A stretch of DNA of 64,000 nt from Azadirachta indica (lineage: Eukaryota; Streptophyta; Magnoliopsida; Sapindales; Meliaceae), in NCBI GenBank assembly GCA_022749755.1, contig CM040440.1, positions 4,301,769 to 4,365,768 on the forward strand, read 5' to 3'. Numbering within the stretch: the stretch's first letter is position 1; each line of letters begins with the position of its first letter. Positions 62,592-64,000 of this stretch are shown here, one piece after another. The translations under genes and the position numbers were made by a program. The notes beneath the pieces are model-generated. The model ran no database searches and was not told the origin of the DNA. It worked only from the letters and a program-made list of their open reading frames with translations.

Positions 62592-63629
62592 TGTCCAATT
62601 GTTGACTGTCAAAACAATGTCGACATCCTTCATGTTCAGATTAAAAAGGCAATCGGGCCTATTAGCAGGTTTTGACTACGAGAACAAATTGAGTTTATTA
62701 ATGAGAAATGAGTTGAAAATTATTGTGGCATTATAATTCATCTATTAATTAGAGTAATAAAATAAAATGTTTTGATACCTTAGCTAGCCCAAGACACATT
62801 GTCGATGCACTGTACAGAACATGAAATACAGCCAACACAGAGATGAAGATGTTTAACTGAGCTACTCCTTCCGTTGACATCACAGATACCATCCCCTTTA
62901 ATTTCCCGTAATAAAAAAATGAAACAAATTAAAGTTTGTCAGTTTTCTTGTGAATCTTTTTTTAACTAATATAATACGATATTAATAAAGGACGAATTAT
63001 TTATTTATTGCCAATGATCGATTCATGCCTTTCCCTCACAATAGGATTTTTCTGTGTTATGATCAACAGAAAGAGTCATATTCAGCTTTGAATCAGCAGC
63101 TGGAATCTGATTTGCAGATGAAAAAGATTTTTCTCTCAACTGTAAGGAAATGACTTTGCATGGAAGAAAAGAGTTGGCCACAGCTTCGGTCACACAGATT
63201 TTCGATATGGGTACTTCCGATATCGTAAGAAGCAAAGATATGAAACCCATTATAATCATTTCTGCATTAAATTCATAAATTAATAGCCAGTAAATGTTTG
63301 CAAAATTTAACATGTAAATAATTAGTACTTGATTTATGAGTTCGGGACACCTGTTTTGACTTTCTCCAAAGCCCCAGTGAGGGATTTTCTTTTTCTTTGA
63401 CTAAGAAACTGAAACCATATATAAGCAAATTATTTTACATCAATCTAATTGATCATAGATATATATAAGCTATAATGGATGGAAATTCACAAGTAAAAGT
63501 AGGTGCCTCAGTAAGATGATGAAAAACAAGGTCGATAATGAAAGAGATGAGGAAGAAAAACAAACAAACGACTGAAACAGCCCATGTCGGAGTTTCTTCG
63601 AGTGAGGAACCTCTTCGACGTTGATCCAT
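59848..63629 (-). CDS. MLO-family seven-transmembrane calmodulin-binding protein
   Basis: Fourteen exons join in frame to 574 residues: 63629-63507, 63408-63351, 63261-63029, 62895-62779, 62316-62256, 62133-62045, 61736-61662, 61529-61441, 61344-61295, 61152-61112, 61001-60828, 60638-60603, 60507-60379, 60297-59848. MLO hallmarks in order are LEETPTWAVSVVC at the N-terminus, GALEKVKTEMIIMGFISLLLT, the extracellular loop ending YCEGK, FIRQFRGSSSKADYFTLRNGFI, FDEDFEQVMGI, KPSDDLFCFGRPKLLLHLIQL, GFMVQFTCGYVTLPLYALVNQMGS, and a calmodulin-binding helix (RISKGLKNWHNRAKH). MLO proteins are plasma-membrane calcium channels or regulators; clade V members permit powdery mildew, others act in roots or pollen tubes. 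I could not fix the clade; the acidic tail lacks an obvious clade V signature. Introns 1 and 3 appear to begin with GC; the other eleven read GT-AG. Confidence 0.92.
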
Positions 63630-64000
63630 TTCTCTTCTCTGCACCGCAGAAGCAATACGATGTCGATGTCTGTTTCTTTACTAATTAAGCCATAATGCGA
63701 AAGTCTTGGAACAACAATAAATAAATACAAGTTAATTGCTCGTTTGTCGATGATAATAAGTATTTGACGAGGGTGTGGATCCACAACCACAAGAGCCTTT
63801 TGTCAAACCGACTAGACTGTGATTCTGTACGATTTGTCCATAGTTTGGAAATTTCTGCAGTGATCGCGACAGTTTACGTATATATTCAGCAATTTGTCAG
63901 CATGCGTCCCTATCCATTACTTAAATAAAATTTGCATTCATTTGCAGGGAAGTACATTATTGTGGACAAAATGATTTTGTCAATATTACGTACACGATAA
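63630..64000. other. MLO upstream region
   Basis: Leader and promoter of the MLO gene (minus strand). No TGGGCY cluster or other clear element was seen, and no gene start is visible. Confidence 0.4.

Noticed and set aside
1..64000. tRNA, rRNA, CRISPR arrays, LTR retrotransposons, known miRNA precursors
   Set aside because: Scanned by eye for tRNA B-box and acceptor pairing, regular spaced repeats, long direct terminal repeats, reverse-transcriptase motifs and well-known miRNA sequences; none was convincing. A tool-based scan could still reveal weak cases.

Overview
This is nuclear DNA of a flowering plant. Genes are split by short AT-rich GT-AG introns, the spacers are very AT-rich and full of (AT)n microsatellites, and every protein I recognise belongs to a land-plant family. 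The protein sequences look like those of a woody eudicot; a Citrus-like (Sapindales) source is my impression, not something I could test. I see no bacterial, organellar or viral segment and no intact autonomous transposon.

Layout: (1) 102-5416, minus: the N-terminal 685 codons of an RLT1/RLT2-type homeobox-DDT chromatin regulator that runs off the left edge; its second intron carries three separate perfect tandem duplications. (2) 7801-8478, minus: an intronless DMP (DUF679) membrane protein. (3) 9580-10049: a hAT-like non-autonomous element with terminal inverted repeats and a decayed target duplication, followed by about 4 kb of gene-free AT-rich DNA. (4) 14243-17570, plus: a HAESA-like (HSL1-type) leucine-rich-repeat receptor kinase in two exons. 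(5) 20935-22643, plus: a NAC073/SND2-type NAC transcription factor. (6) about 24601-25176, plus: a decayed class I HD-Zip pseudogene. (7) 27151-27846, minus: a METTL21-type lysine methyltransferase. (8) 30058-32258, minus: an INDETERMINATE DOMAIN (IDD) zinc-finger gene whose first exon has a one-base frameshift and a GC splice donor. (9) 32259-40535: a gene desert. (10) 41162-44652, plus: a plant gene of unknown function with an acidic internal repeat. (11) 46636-49736, plus: a type II mitochondrial prohibitin. (12) 53114-53563, plus: a CC-type glutaredoxin (ROXY18/GRXC9-like). (13) 55664-56401, minus: a fasciclin-like arabinogalactan protein of the FLA11/FLA12 type. (14) 59848-63629, minus: a complete 14-exon MLO-family gene, two of whose introns appear to start with GC.

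The genes are not an operon or an obvious cluster. Two of them, the SND2-like NAC factor and the FLA11/12-like protein, belong to the same known process (secondary cell-wall formation) and lie 33 kb apart. The prohibitin, METTL21 and DMP genes have TGGGCY (site II) clusters upstream, and the prohibitin also has a telo-box.

Exon borders were read by hand from splice consensus, frame continuity and remembered family conservation, not from transcripts. I found no convincing new multi-gene system. The most unusual items are the three intronic tandem duplications, the three GC-AG introns, the broken IDD first exon, the CpG-type decay of the HD-Zip pseudogene, and a compact G-box/ABRE cluster at 51632-51850.
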